From: JBPCPM01 sp050999155
GTDB taxonomy: Bacteria; Actinomycetota; Thermoleophilia; Solirubrobacterales; 70-9
NCBI GenBank assembly: GCA_050999155.1
Contig: JBPCPM010000159.1
Coordinates: 1-28,078 of the forward strand
DNA length: 28,078 nt
Direction of reading: 5' to 3'
The notes below the pieces were generated by a model. It did not search any database. It saw only the letters and a list, made by a program, of their open reading frames with translations, and had not been told where the DNA came from. Shown piece after piece: positions 14,829 to 22,387 of this stretch (its first letter is position 1; every line of letters starts with the position of its first letter). Position numbers and translations under genes: made by a program.

Positions 14829-15860
14829 CTACTCGGGCCGCCCGAGCTGGTCCTTGAGGCGTTCGATCACCGGTACGGGCGCCGGGTCGACGCCCCGCGA
14901 TGCGGCGAGCAGCAGCGACACGAGGTCGCCGAGCATGACCCCGCCGCACACGCGCTCGGTCCTGGTCTTGCCCTCGGCGCCGACGCACTGGACGCTGTGG
15001 GCCGAGTCGGCGATCAGCTCGGCCGTCAGCTCGATCCGCTGGCAGTCGCGCCGGTGGTGGTCGGTGTCACAGAGAAACACGGCCGAATACGGGCCCAGCG
15101 GCGCGGGCGCACCCTCCCAGCCGACGAGCTCGTTGTGGTCGGCCTCGGGCAGCTCGTGGGAGAAGGCGGGCATCTTGGCGTTCTCGTTGACCTGGGTCTT
15201 CCACCGGTAGGCGACAGGGGCCGTTAAATCCGCGCCGTAGACGACCGGAACCGATCCCTCGATCGCGGCGGCGACCGTCTCGGCCTGGCCTTCCAGCGCG
15301 CCCTGACTGCTGCTGATCAGCTCGGCGGCGGCCTCGACCTCGGAGCGCAGCTGCGGACCCACGCCCGCGGCCGCGGCGACCTGCAGCACGGAGACCAGCA
15401 TGTAGCCGACCGCGCAGCGGGGCTGCAGGCCGGCCGGAATCGGTATCACGGGCACGCCGTCCTCGCGAGCGCTGGCGCCGAGGACACCGCCGGTCGTGAC
15501 GACGACGCGACGCAGGCCGCGCTCGGTCGCCTGCCGGTAGCACTCCACCGTCTCCTCGGTCGTGCCCGAGTAGCTGCAGCACAGCACCAAGGCATCGGCG
15601 GGCACCCATGAGGGCAGCCGGTAGCCGGACACGCAGTGCAGCGGGGCCTCGAGGCGATCGCCAAAGCAGGCCTGGGCCAGGGCGCCCCCGATGGCCGACC
15701 CGCCCATGCCGCACACGACGAGGCCCCCGGGAGCCGGGTCCAGCCGCAGCCCGGCGGACTCCACGCGCCACAGGGCGTCCCGCAGGTGGTCCGGCAGCTC
15801 GCGGACGTCGGCCAGCTGACCGGAGGGGTCGATCGCCGCGATGTCGTCGATGCTCGTCAC
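14829..15860 (-). CDS. SIS-domain phosphoglucose/phosphomannose isomerase
   Basis: This family interconverts fructose 6-phosphate with glucose 6-phosphate and mannose 6-phosphate, feeding sugar-nucleotide synthesis. The 343-residue protein has the SIS motifs VVCGMGGSAIGGALA (about 48-62) and LCCSYSGTTEETVECY (about 92-107), and the family-specific NENAKMPAFSHELPEADHNE with VGWEG after it, carrying the active-site Glu and His. It starts with GTG, overlapping the stop of the nucleotidyltransferase gene upstream (GTGA). Its position after UDP-glucose dehydrogenase and an NDP-sugar pyrophosphorylase supports a role in supplying mannose or glucose precursors for an envelope glycan. Confidence 0.92.
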   Translation of the reverse strand: MTSIDDIAAIDPSGQLADVRELPDHLRDALWRVESAGLRLDPAPGGLVVCGMGGSAIGGALAQACFGDRLEAPLHCVSGYRLPSWVPADALVLCCSYSGTTEETVECYRQATERGLRRVVVTTGGVLGASAREDGVPVIPIPAGLQPRCAVGYMLVSVLQVAAAAGVGPQLRSEVEAAAELISSSQGALEGQAETVAAAIEGSVPVVYGADLTAPVAYRWKTQVNENAKMPAFSHELPEADHNELVGWEGAPAPLGPYSAVFLCDTDHHRRDCQRIELTAELIADSAHSVQCVGAEGKTRTERVCGGVMLGDLVSLLLAASRGVDPAPVPVIERLKDQLGRPE

Positions 15861-16990
15861 GAGGGGTCCTTGCGTGCCGGGGGCCCGAAACGTACGCCGT
15901 CGGGCGGCAGCTCGACCCCGGGGGATACCCGGATTCCGCGGGCCAGGTGGTTACCGTGGCCCACGGTCACGCCTTCGCCAACCACGGCGCCGTCGGTCGC
16001 CGAGGCATCCTCACCGACCTGGGCACCCGGAGCGAGGATCGCGTCGCGGACGACCGACCGGGCCCCGATGGCCGCGCCGGCGAGCACGACCGACCGCTCG
16101 ACGGTCGCGTCTGCGCCCACCCTCGCTCCGGCCGCCACGACGGTGTTTGGGCCCACGCGCGCGTTGGCGCCGACGCTGGCGCCGGACAGCACCGCGACCG
16201 GCGGGACCAGCACGGCGCCGCTGCCGACCTCCACGTCGCTTTCGACCATCTTCGAACGGGTCCCGAGCCGGGGAGTGAGGTCGGTCTCGACCCGTGACAC
16301 GAGAACGTCCCGCGTCGCCTGGAGGTAGGTCTCCGGGGTGCCGATGTCCTTCCAGTAGCCCTCCAGCCGCACCCCGTGGAGTCCGTGGCCGACGAGCCGG
16401 GGGAAGACCTCGCGCTCGATCGAGCAGGGCTGACCCTCGGGCACCAGGTCGAGGACCTCGCGCTGGAGGACGTAGCACCCGGCGTTGACCTCGTCGGTGT
16501 CGATCTGGTCGGCAGTGGGCTTCTCGAGGAACTCGGAAATCACGCCGGCATCGTCGCGACGCACGAGCCCGAACGCCGACGGGTCGTCCACGCCGACGAG
16601 ACCGAGCGTCGCGACGGCGCCCGCCTGCTCGTGGTGGCCGACGAGGGCCGTGAGGTCGAGGTCGGTAAGCAGGTCGCCGTTGAGGGCCAGGAACCGGTCC
16701 TCGAGCACGTCGGCGGCGAACTTGATCGCCCCCGCGGTGCCGCGGGGCTCGGGTTCGGAGAGGTAGCGCAGCGAGGGACCGCCCGGGACCGATTCGCCGA
16801 GCTCGGCGCGCAGACTGTCGGCCCGGAACCCGCAGGCGAGCACCACCTCGGTGACGCCGTGGCGGGCCAGCCAATCGATCATGTAGCGGATAAAGGGGCG
16901 GTCGACCAACGGCACGACTGGCTTGGGCCGCAGCGACGTGAGCGGCCGGAGTCGCGTGCCCTCGCCCCCCACCAGGACGAGCGCCTGCAT
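15857..16990 (-). CDS. NDP-sugar pyrophosphorylase (mannose-1-phosphate guanylyltransferase-like)
   Basis: This 377-residue protein makes an activated sugar nucleotide. It begins QALVLVGGEGTRLRPLTSLR, then RPKPVVPLVDRPFIRYMIDW, EPRGTAGAIKFAA, NGDLLTDLDLT and FLEKPT, all standard for the GT-A-type nucleotidyltransferase domain, with CSIEREVFPRLVGHGLHGVR and GYWKDIGTPETYLQATRDVL after it. The C-terminal third (from about 250) is a hexapeptide-repeat left-handed beta-helix (VGANARVGPNTVVAAGARVG and similar). The architecture and the GYWKDIGTP signature favour mannose-1-phosphate guanylyltransferase, but glucose-1-phosphate uridylyltransferase cannot be excluded. The ATG shares one base with the stop of the UDP-glucose dehydrogenase gene (TGATG), so the two are coupled. 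Confidence 0.92.
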   Translation of the reverse strand: MQALVLVGGEGTRLRPLTSLRPKPVVPLVDRPFIRYMIDWLARHGVTEVVLACGFRADSLRAELGESVPGGPSLRYLSEPEPRGTAGAIKFAADVLEDRFLALNGDLLTDLDLTALVGHHEQAGAVATLGLVGVDDPSAFGLVRRDDAGVISEFLEKPTADQIDTDEVNAGCYVLQREVLDLVPEGQPCSIEREVFPRLVGHGLHGVRLEGYWKDIGTPETYLQATRDVLVSRVETDLTPRLGTRSKMVESDVEVGSGAVLVPPVAVLSGASVGANARVGPNTVVAAGARVGADATVERSVVLAGAAIGARSVVRDAILAPGAQVGEDASATDGAVVGEGVTVGHGNHLARGIRVSPGVELPPDGVRFGPPARKDPS

Positions 16991-18324
16991 CAGCTCGGAA
17001 CCGGGCGGGCCGGGTCGGCCGGGCTGTCGGCTCCCTCGCCGACGGCGTGACGGCCGATTCCCTCGTATGTGAACCCGGCGTTCTCCATCGCCTCGGGGTC
17101 GAGGAAGTTGCGGCCGTCAATGATCAGCGCCTGGGCCATGCGCCCGGCGGCGTCGGCCCAGTCGAGGTCCCGGAACTCCGGCCACTCGGTCACCAGTACG
17201 AGCGCGTCGGCGCCGTCGATGGCGTCGATGGCGCTGGCGGCGAACTCGGTGCCCTGGAGCATGTCGCGGGCGCGATCGGCCACGACGGGGTCGAAGGCGG
17301 TGACCTGGGCGCCCTCGCTCTGCAGCCGGGCGCCGAGGACGAGACTGGAGGCCTCGCGCATGTCGTCGGTGTCGGGCTTGAAGCTCAGGCCGAGCAGGGC
17401 GATCCGCTTTCCGACCAGCGTCCCCAGGTGCTTTTGCAGCTTGCCGACGACGCGGCGCTTTTGCAGCTCGTTGACCTCGATGACCGAGGTGAGCAGCTGG
17501 AAGTGGTAGCCCGAGTTGCCGGCGAGCTGCTTGAGCGCGGAGACGTCCTTGGGAAAGCAGCTGCCGCCGTAGCCGATGCCGGCGCGCAGGAACTGCGATC
17601 CGATCCGCTCGTCGGAGCCCATGCCCTCGGCGACCTGGGTGACGTCGGCGCCGACCTCCTCGCAGACGTTGGCGATCTCGTTGATGAACGAGATCTTCGT
17701 CGCGAGGAACGCGTTGGAGGCCAGCTTGATCATCTCCGCCGAGGCGAGGTCCGTGCGCACGATCGGGGCCCCGAGGGGCTCGTACAGTGCGCTGACCGCG
17801 TCGCCCGCGCCCGAGTGCTCGGGCTCGCACCCGACGACCACGCGGTCGGGGTGCATGAAGTCCTTGACCGCCGTGCCCTCCTTGAGGAACTCCGGGCACG
17901 AGACGTACGGGATGTCCGAGAGGTCGCGGCGGATCGTGCGACCGGTGCCGGCCGGGACGGTGCTCTTCATGACCAGGACGTGGTCGGTGTGGCCGCGCAT
18001 GTCCTCCACGACCGACCGCACCCGCGACAGGTCGGCGTCCCCGGAATGGGTCGGAGGCGTGTCGACGCAGACGAACAGCAGCCTGGCGTTGTCGAGCAGG
18101 TCGGACATCTCGGTGGTGAAGTGCAGCCGCTCGGAGTTGGAGCGCACGAGCTCGGGCAGGCCGGGCTCGTGCATCGGCACCTCGCCGCGGGTGAGCGAGT
18201 CGACCTTCTCCTGCAGGATGTCCCGGGCCCAAACCTCGTGGCCCAGCTCGGCGAAGCAGGCGGCCGTGACCAGGCCCACCCAGCCCACGCCAATCACGCC
18301 AATCGGAGTCTTCTCGTCGCTCAT
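16990..18324 (-). CDS. ugd: UDP-glucose 6-dehydrogenase
   Basis: It oxidises UDP-glucose twice with NAD to UDP-glucuronate, a precursor of acidic envelope polysaccharides. The 444-residue protein has the NAD-binding loop IGVIGVGWVGLVTAACFAEL (8-27), VDTPP (87-91), STVPAGT (121-127), CPEFLKEG (143-150), EMIKLASNAFLATKISFINE (197-216), the catalytic Cys256 in GYGGSCFPKD, and a C-terminal NAD/UDP-sugar domain with LGLSFKPDTDDMREA. Related UDP-ManNAc dehydrogenases share this fold, so the substrate is inferred from the overall match. The sequence ends with a Pro/Ala-rich tail. The ATG has GGAAGAG about six bases upstream. It is the first gene of a tightly packed three-gene unit with the pyrophosphorylase and the isomerase. 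Confidence 0.93.
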   Translation of the reverse strand: MSDEKTPIGVIGVGWVGLVTAACFAELGHEVWARDILQEKVDSLTRGEVPMHEPGLPELVRSNSERLHFTTEMSDLLDNARLLFVCVDTPPTHSGDADLSRVRSVVEDMRGHTDHVLVMKSTVPAGTGRTIRRDLSDIPYVSCPEFLKEGTAVKDFMHPDRVVVGCEPEHSGAGDAVSALYEPLGAPIVRTDLASAEMIKLASNAFLATKISFINEIANVCEEVGADVTQVAEGMGSDERIGSQFLRAGIGYGGSCFPKDVSALKQLAGNSGYHFQLLTSVIEVNELQKRRVVGKLQKHLGTLVGKRIALLGLSFKPDTDDMREASSLVLGARLQSEGAQVTAFDPVVADRARDMLQGTEFAASAIDAIDGADALVLVTEWPEFRDLDWADAAGRMAQALIIDGRNFLDPEAMENAGFTYEGIGRHAVGEGADSPADPARPVPS

Positions 18325-18380
18325 CGGTGCTCTTCCATCGATTCGGGGAGCCCCATGGGACCACGGAGCGCAAGCGGGGC

Positions 18381-18386
18381 AGGTTA
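18381..18386 (-). promoter_or_regulatory. candidate -10 box for the ugd operon
   Basis: TAACCT on the minus strand fits TANNNT in the 115-base gap between the LCP gene and ugd. It would give a leader of about 50 bases. No -35 box is evident, so this is a weak call. Confidence 0.3.
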
Positions 18387-18439
18387 GCGGCCCCCGAGTC
18401 GGCGACGCAGGGCGCCATGACCGCTCTCCAGAGAACGTC

Positions 18440-20365
18440 CTAGGGCCGGAATTCCTTCGTCGAGGCCGCGATGGTGAGCATCTCGCTCTCCGACAGCGAC
18501 TGCAGCAGCGTGTTGGTGACCCAGTAGGAGGATCCGCCGCGCTGGAACGCGACGATCCTGGGCCGGTCCTTGGTTCCGTCGTAGACCATGAGCGTGCGCC
18601 CACCCTGGCGGACCGTCCGGTCGGGGTCCTTGAGGATCGGCGGGTCGGTCCAGTCGACGCTCGAGATCCCGTAGTACTGGCCGTCGAACCGCCGGGCGAC
18701 CATCTTGTAGGCCATGACCGAGGTGGACCCTGTGCGACCGAGGCGGTAGGCCCGGGTCTGCTCGGAGAGGCGTGAACCCTTCTCCAGGCGCGACGGGTAG
18801 AAGACCGGGAAGTCCACCTCATCGGAGATCGTCGCGGCCTGCGCCGCGCCGGAGTCGTTGCTGTTGGACAACCCGGAAGCGCCCTTGGACTTCTTGCGCG
18901 TCGTCTTCTTCTTGCCGTCCTCCTCGCGGCGGCGGGGCTCGGCGCTGTCGCCCCGCGGGCCGCTGGAGCCCTCGATGCCGAGGAACTGGTCGACCGCCTT
19001 TTGCATGTTCGACCTCGACGCCGTGACGAAGGTCGGCCCGATCTTGACCTTGAGGTTGACCTCGCGCACCGGCGCGTCGCGCGAGGCGAGGAACAGCTTG
19101 AGCACCTCGAGCATCGTTATGGAGTCATCGATATCCGAGCTCGTGTAGCTGGTGAAGATGCTGATCAGCTGCGAGCGGTCGCGCAGCAGGCGGCTGGGGC
19201 CGACCTGCTGGCGGGCCTGGCGCAGGAACTCCTGCTGGCGTGCGCCGCGGACGAGGTCGTTGTCCTCGTGGCGGTAGCGCACGTAGTCGAGGGCGTCGGA
19301 GCCGCAGAGGCGCTGGTAGCCGGGCTTGAGGTCGATCTCGTCGTACTGCTGGTCGGCAGGCACGCCCTCGTTGGAGTTGAAGTAGCGGCGGTCCACGTCG
19401 ATGTACACGCAGTTGATGGCGTTCACCGCGCGCTGGAACCCGTTGAAGTTCACGTTGACCAGGTGGTGGATGCGCAGCCCCGTCGTCTGCCGGACGGTGG
19501 CCAGGGTCTTGCTGGGTCCGCCTTCTGCGTAGGCCTCGTTGAGCTTGCGGCGGCCGCTGACGCCCGGGATCTTGACCTTGAGGTCACGGGGGAGCCGTAG
19601 CGTCGCGATCGCGCCGCGGTCGGGATCCAGCCGCATGAGGATCACCGTGTCCGAGCGAGAGGACAGACCCTGTTCCTTGTCGCCGAACCGCCGGTCGGAG
19701 CCGATCAGCATGATCGTCTGCGGCTCGCCGGCGTCGACGTTCTGCAGCTCCTGTTCGATGCCCGTCAGCTCCGGAGCGCGGCCCAGGCCCTCCGCGATGT
19801 CGGAGAGATACAGCAGGACGCTGGTGGCCGTGGCCGCGGCGACGGCCACGACGACGATCGCCGACCCGACCAGGAAGCGTGGCCACATCCGCCGCGTCGG
19901 TTCGGTCTCCGGCAGCTCGACATCGTCGTACCCGGGCGGGAGGACCATGCCCGGAGCGAGCCCGCCCTCGGCCGGGGTGAGCTCCGGGTCGCGTTCGGCG
20001 GCCACGGGCGCAGACGGCTCGGGTGCCGGGGCCGCACCACCGCGCAGGCCAAGGCTACCTTCAGGACGCACGATGCCGGCCTGTCCGGGACCCATGACCT
20101 GGGTCAGCTGCTCGGCGGCGATGTCGTGGGGTCCCTCGGGCTCGGCCTCCGCGTCGGCTGGGTCGGGTGTTTCGGGTGCGTCGGCCATGTCGGGGGTTTG
20201 CGCCGGCTGCTCGCCGGCAGAGCCCTGCTGCCCGGCCCAGGTCCGCGGCTTGGGCGGCGGAAGCTCGCCCTCGCCCACGTCCGGAGCCGACTCGGGGGGT
20301 GGCACGCCCTCGCGGCCTCCCGAGCCGTCGGCGGGAGGCGGCGGCTGGCGGTCGTCGTCAGCCAA
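18440..20365 (-). CDS. LytR-CpsA-Psr (LCP) family glycopolymer transferase, large form
   Basis: LCP proteins transfer polyprenyl-linked glycopolymers onto peptidoglycan outside the membrane. The 641-residue protein has a Pro/Glu-rich cytoplasmic tail (1-160), one membrane helix (about 163-187), then the LCP domain: IMLIGSDRRFGD (218-229), RSDTVILMRLDP (238-249), ATLRLPRDLKVKIPG (254-268), GRRKLNEAYAEGG and DALDYVRYRHEDND (357-370). The acidic and Arg residues that bind the pyrophosphate lipid are present. A Lys/Ser linker (about 466-512) leads to an extra C-terminal domain of about 125 residues that I cannot name. The start reads TTG at 20365, overlapping the peptidase stop by eight bases; a GTG at 20305 behind GGGAGG is a serious alternative. 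Neighbouring sugar-nucleotide genes fit a wall-glycan role. Confidence 0.9.
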   Translation of the reverse strand: MADDDRQPPPPADGSGGREGVPPPESAPDVGEGELPPPKPRTWAGQQGSAGEQPAQTPDMADAPETPDPADAEAEPEGPHDIAAEQLTQVMGPGQAGIVRPEGSLGLRGGAAPAPEPSAPVAAERDPELTPAEGGLAPGMVLPPGYDDVELPETEPTRRMWPRFLVGSAIVVVAVAAATATSVLLYLSDIAEGLGRAPELTGIEQELQNVDAGEPQTIMLIGSDRRFGDKEQGLSSRSDTVILMRLDPDRGAIATLRLPRDLKVKIPGVSGRRKLNEAYAEGGPSKTLATVRQTTGLRIHHLVNVNFNGFQRAVNAINCVYIDVDRRYFNSNEGVPADQQYDEIDLKPGYQRLCGSDALDYVRYRHEDNDLVRGARQQEFLRQARQQVGPSRLLRDRSQLISIFTSYTSSDIDDSITMLEVLKLFLASRDAPVREVNLKVKIGPTFVTASRSNMQKAVDQFLGIEGSSGPRGDSAEPRRREEDGKKKTTRKKSKGASGLSNSNDSGAAQAATISDEVDFPVFYPSRLEKGSRLSEQTRAYRLGRTGSTSVMAYKMVARRFDGQYYGISSVDWTDPPILKDPDRTVRQGGRTLMVYDGTKDRPRIVAFQRGGSSYWVTNTLLQSLSESEMLTIAASTKEFRP

Positions 20366-21440
20366 GGCGGGCGGGAAGGTCGCGGACGAAGCGGGTCAAG
20401 GTGTGGCGATACTGGCGCAGGGAGTCGACGGACACCCATTCCTCCGGGCCGTGGTGGCCCGCGCCGATCGGGCCGAACTCCACTGCCGGGATGCCGGCCT
20501 CCAGGAACGACACGGCGTCCGAGGCCCCGTCGCGGCCCACGCTGGTGGCCTCGCCCTGGTGCAGCCGGCCCACGGCGTCACACAGGGTGGCGACGTAGCG
20601 GTGCTCGGGGTCGACCGACGCGGGCGGTCGGCAGAAGGTGGAGAGGATGGCGGTGTCGGGAATGGTGCGGATCTGGTCGAGGATGTCGCTGGGCTCCTGG
20701 TCCGGCAGGTAGCGGATGTCCACGTCGATGGCGCATCGATCGGGAACCTTGTTGAGCGCATCCCCTCCCCGGATGCGGCCAAGGTTGATCGACGGACGGC
20801 GGAACAGGGCCGAACTCTCGTGGGAAAACGGTAGCGACTCGATCGCGCGGTACACGTCGTAGGCCTTGAGCACGGCGTTGTCGCCGATCCACGGGGTCGA
20901 GCCGTGGGCCGAGCGCCCGGAGACCTCGATGCCCAGCGCCAGCACCCCCTTGGCCTCGACCCCGACGTGCAGGTCGGTGGGCTCTCCTGTGATGGCGAAG
21001 TCACCGCCGATCCCCTCGTCGTCGACCAGCACGTCGCTGGCCCGGTTGGTCGCCTTGTCGGACTCCTCGTCGGGCACGACGACCAGCCGGATCCGCACGT
21101 CGTCCTGGTCGAGCAGGTCCTCGGTCGCCAGCAGCATCCCCGCCAGGGCGCCCTTCATGTCGTACGCGCCGCGCCCGATGAGCTTGTCGCCCTCGAACCG
21201 CGGCGTGAACATCTCCACGGGCGCCGGCACCACGTCGACGTGCCCGTGGAAGATCACCGTCGGCGCATCATCGGGTCCAACGTCGGCCACCAGCGACGGC
21301 AGCCCGTCGATCGTGTGCACCGTCAGGTCGATGTCTCGCGCCTCGAGCCAGCTGGCCACGAGCCCGGCAACCTCCTTGATCCCCTCGGGATGCGAGGAAT
21401 CGTGCGACATGAGCTTCTCGGCCAGGGCGATCTCGTCCAT
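20358..21440 (-). CDS. M20-family metallopeptidase (succinyl-diaminopimelate desuccinylase or acetylornithine deacetylase type)
   Basis: M20 enzymes use a two-zinc site to remove an acyl group or cleave an amide. The 360-residue protein has the expected ligand motifs in order: FHGHVDVVPAP, GRGAYDMKGALAGML, VPDEESDKATN with the catalytic Glu, ITGEPTDLHVG, a dimerisation lid domain with SGRSAHGSTPW, and near the end FGPIGAGHHGPEEWV with the last His ligand. DapE (lysine and peptidoglycan precursor synthesis), ArgE and dipeptidase activities cannot be told apart here. The overlap with the LCP gene makes a wall-precursor role attractive, but that is inference. I start at ATG 21440, preceded by a GATAAT box; upstream in-frame sequence to 21674 lies in the repeat-rich gap and looks non-coding. 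Confidence 0.9.
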   Translation of the reverse strand: MDEIALAEKLMSHDSSHPEGIKEVAGLVASWLEARDIDLTVHTIDGLPSLVADVGPDDAPTVIFHGHVDVVPAPVEMFTPRFEGDKLIGRGAYDMKGALAGMLLATEDLLDQDDVRIRLVVVPDEESDKATNRASDVLVDDEGIGGDFAITGEPTDLHVGVEAKGVLALGIEVSGRSAHGSTPWIGDNAVLKAYDVYRAIESLPFSHESSALFRRPSINLGRIRGGDALNKVPDRCAIDVDIRYLPDQEPSDILDQIRTIPDTAILSTFCRPPASVDPEHRYVATLCDAVGRLHQGEATSVGRDGASDAVSFLEAGIPAVEFGPIGAGHHGPEEWVSVDSLRQYRHTLTRFVRDLPARLG

Positions 21441-21449
21441 CGGGCGAGC

Positions 21450-21455
21450 ATTATC
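21450..21455 (-). promoter_or_regulatory. candidate -10 box for the M20 peptidase/LCP operon
   Basis: GATAAT on the minus strand matches five of six bases of TATAAT and ends nine bases before the ATG at 21440, giving a leader of only about two bases. There is no Shine-Dalgarno. The -35 region (GCCAGC at the usual distance) is not convincing. Confidence 0.4.
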
Positions 21456-21530
21456 GCGGTCGGGGTGGCGTGGCTGGCGGGGGGCGCGTGCTGTGGGTGG
21501 TCGGCCGGGGTGGGGCTGGGCCCTCTGGGA

Positions 21531-21563
21531 GGAGCGCCCGGCGAGCGGTCTGGAGGGCGCTCC
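21531..21563. repeat. nine-base perfect inverted repeat (hairpin)
   Basis: GGAGCGCCC at 21531-21539 and GGGCGCTCC at 21555-21563 can form a perfect nine-pair stem around a 15-base loop. It lies about 75 bases upstream of the peptidase promoter, so it could be an operator, a terminator part or neither. GGAGCGCCC recurs at 21853-21861 inside the loop of the large inverted repeat. Confidence 0.6.
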
Positions 21564-21733
21564 TTGCCGATGGGGGCGCAAGGGCGCGTTATCCGCCTGC
21601 AGGGAGCGAGCGGCTATGGGGCGCCGGATCCTCCCCGAGTCCCCATCCCCACCCCGGCTCGTCGCATCCACCATCCCGCGCGGTCACGTCGGCGCGGACC
21701 GATCGCCAACTTCCGCGCCCCCTGCGTTCTGGC

Positions 21734-21761
21734 GCCCATGGGCGGCTCGGGGGGCCGAGCC
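21734..21761. repeat. palindrome GCCCATGGGC followed by a seven-pair hairpin
   Basis: The ten-base perfect palindrome GCCCATGGGC (21734-21743) is followed at once by GGCTCGG, a four-G loop and CCGAGCC (21744-21761), a very stable small stem-loop. Confidence 0.6.
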
Positions 21762-21766
21762 CGCTG

Positions 21767-21799
21767 CGGTCCGGGCAAGGTATGCGGGGCCCGGAACCG
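21767..21799. repeat. ten-pair hairpin with one bulged base
   Basis: CGGTCCGGGC (21767-21776) pairs with GCCCGGAACCG (21789-21799), leaving one bulged base and a 12-base loop. It sits between the small hairpin at 21744-21761 and the large inverted repeat starting at 21801. Confidence 0.6.
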
Positions 21800-21800
21800 T

Positions 21801-21920
21801 GTGGTTACCGGGCGGGGCAGGTGGACCGGCTCTATTCGCGCCCCGCAACCACGGAGCGCCCACAACCACGACAACGCGCCCTGCTAGAGCCGGGCCGCCT
21901 GCCCCGCCCGGCCCCACCAC
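21801..21920. repeat. large inverted repeat with 27-base arms
   Basis: The arm at 21808-21834 is the reverse complement of 21885-21911 with two mismatches (at 21822 and 21825; one is a wobble in plus-strand RNA). GTGGT at 21801-21805 and ACCAC at 21916-21920 extend the pairing past a small internal loop. The loop is 50 bases and contains CAACCACG twice (21846 and 21863). It lies 51 bases beyond the atpC stop, so on the atp transcript it is the first strong structure. No T-run follows, so it may be a non-canonical terminator, a 3'-end stabiliser or the ends of a tiny mobile element. Confidence 0.75.
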
Positions 21921-21970
21921 TTGCCGTTCAGCCGTCAAGCCGTCGCCGTACGCCCCGGCAACCGCTCCCC

Positions 21971-22387
21971 TCAGGACTTGGCGAGCTCCAGAAATGCCTC
22001 GGCGCGCTCCTTGTTGTCCTGCGCCACCGAGTAGGCCGCCGAATCCTCGTCCTCGGCCTCCATCTTCTCCTCGGCGTCGGAGATCCGTTGCTCCAGCTCG
22101 GAGGAGTCGAGCTCATCGACCTCGATGGCCTCCTCGATCAGCACCAAGGCGCGGTTGGCGAACACCTGGATGTACCCCTCGGCCTGGGCCCACTCCTTGA
22201 CGTCGCCATCGTCGGTGTGGACGCGCAGCGTGGTCGGCCGCAGGCGGGCCAGGATCGGGATGTGGCGGGCCTTGATGCCGATCTCGCCGGTGGTGGTGCG
22301 GGTCGAGACCAACTCGGCCTGGCCCTCGTACACCGCCCCCTCGGGGGTGACGACCTCGACCTCGACCAGGTGCTCCTCTTCGGCCAT
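21971..22387 (-). CDS. atpC: F-type ATP synthase epsilon subunit
   Basis: Epsilon joins gamma to the c-ring and regulates ATP hydrolysis. The 138-residue protein has the N-terminal beta-sandwich (LVEVEVVTPEGAVYEGQAEL, STRTTTGEIGIKARHIPIL) and a C-terminal helical part (from about 88), which here is strongly acidic (EEAIEVDELDSSELEQRISD, EEKMEAEDEDSAAYS). The ATG shares one base with the atpD stop (TGATG), so it is translationally coupled to beta. It is the last atp gene; the inverted-repeat-rich gap follows. Confidence 0.95.
   Translation of the reverse strand: MAEEEHLVEVEVVTPEGAVYEGQAELVSTRTTTGEIGIKARHIPILARLRPTTLRVHTDDGDVKEWAQAEGYIQVFANRALVLIEEAIEVDELDSSELEQRISDAEEKMEAEDEDSAAYSVAQDNKERAEAFLELAKS

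Larger units (their letters stand above)
21441..21970. other. 530-base gene-free gap between atpC and the M20 peptidase, rich in inverted repeats
   Basis: I see no gene here: open frames on either strand are Arg/Gly/Pro-rich shadow-like sequences without start signals or recognisable domains. What it holds is structure. Between 21734 and 21920 there is a ten-base palindrome and three hairpins almost end to end, the last with arms of 26-27 bases, and an isolated hairpin lies at 21531-21563. The nine-base word GGAGCGCCC occurs at 21531 and 21853 and inverted at 21555. It also contains the probable promoter of the peptidase at its left edge. It probably includes the atp operon terminator; other roles are open. 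Confidence 0.7.

Noticed and set aside
19539..20834. Plus-strand open frame opposite the LCP and peptidase genes
   Set aside because: Ser/Pro/Gly-rich shadow of the LCP Pro-rich tail, with no domain.
21614..21938. Possible small genes on the minus strand in the gap after atpC
   Set aside because: Both open frames consist of Arg/Gly/Pro/Ala-rich sequence shaped by the inverted repeats, with no ribosome-binding site and no conserved look.
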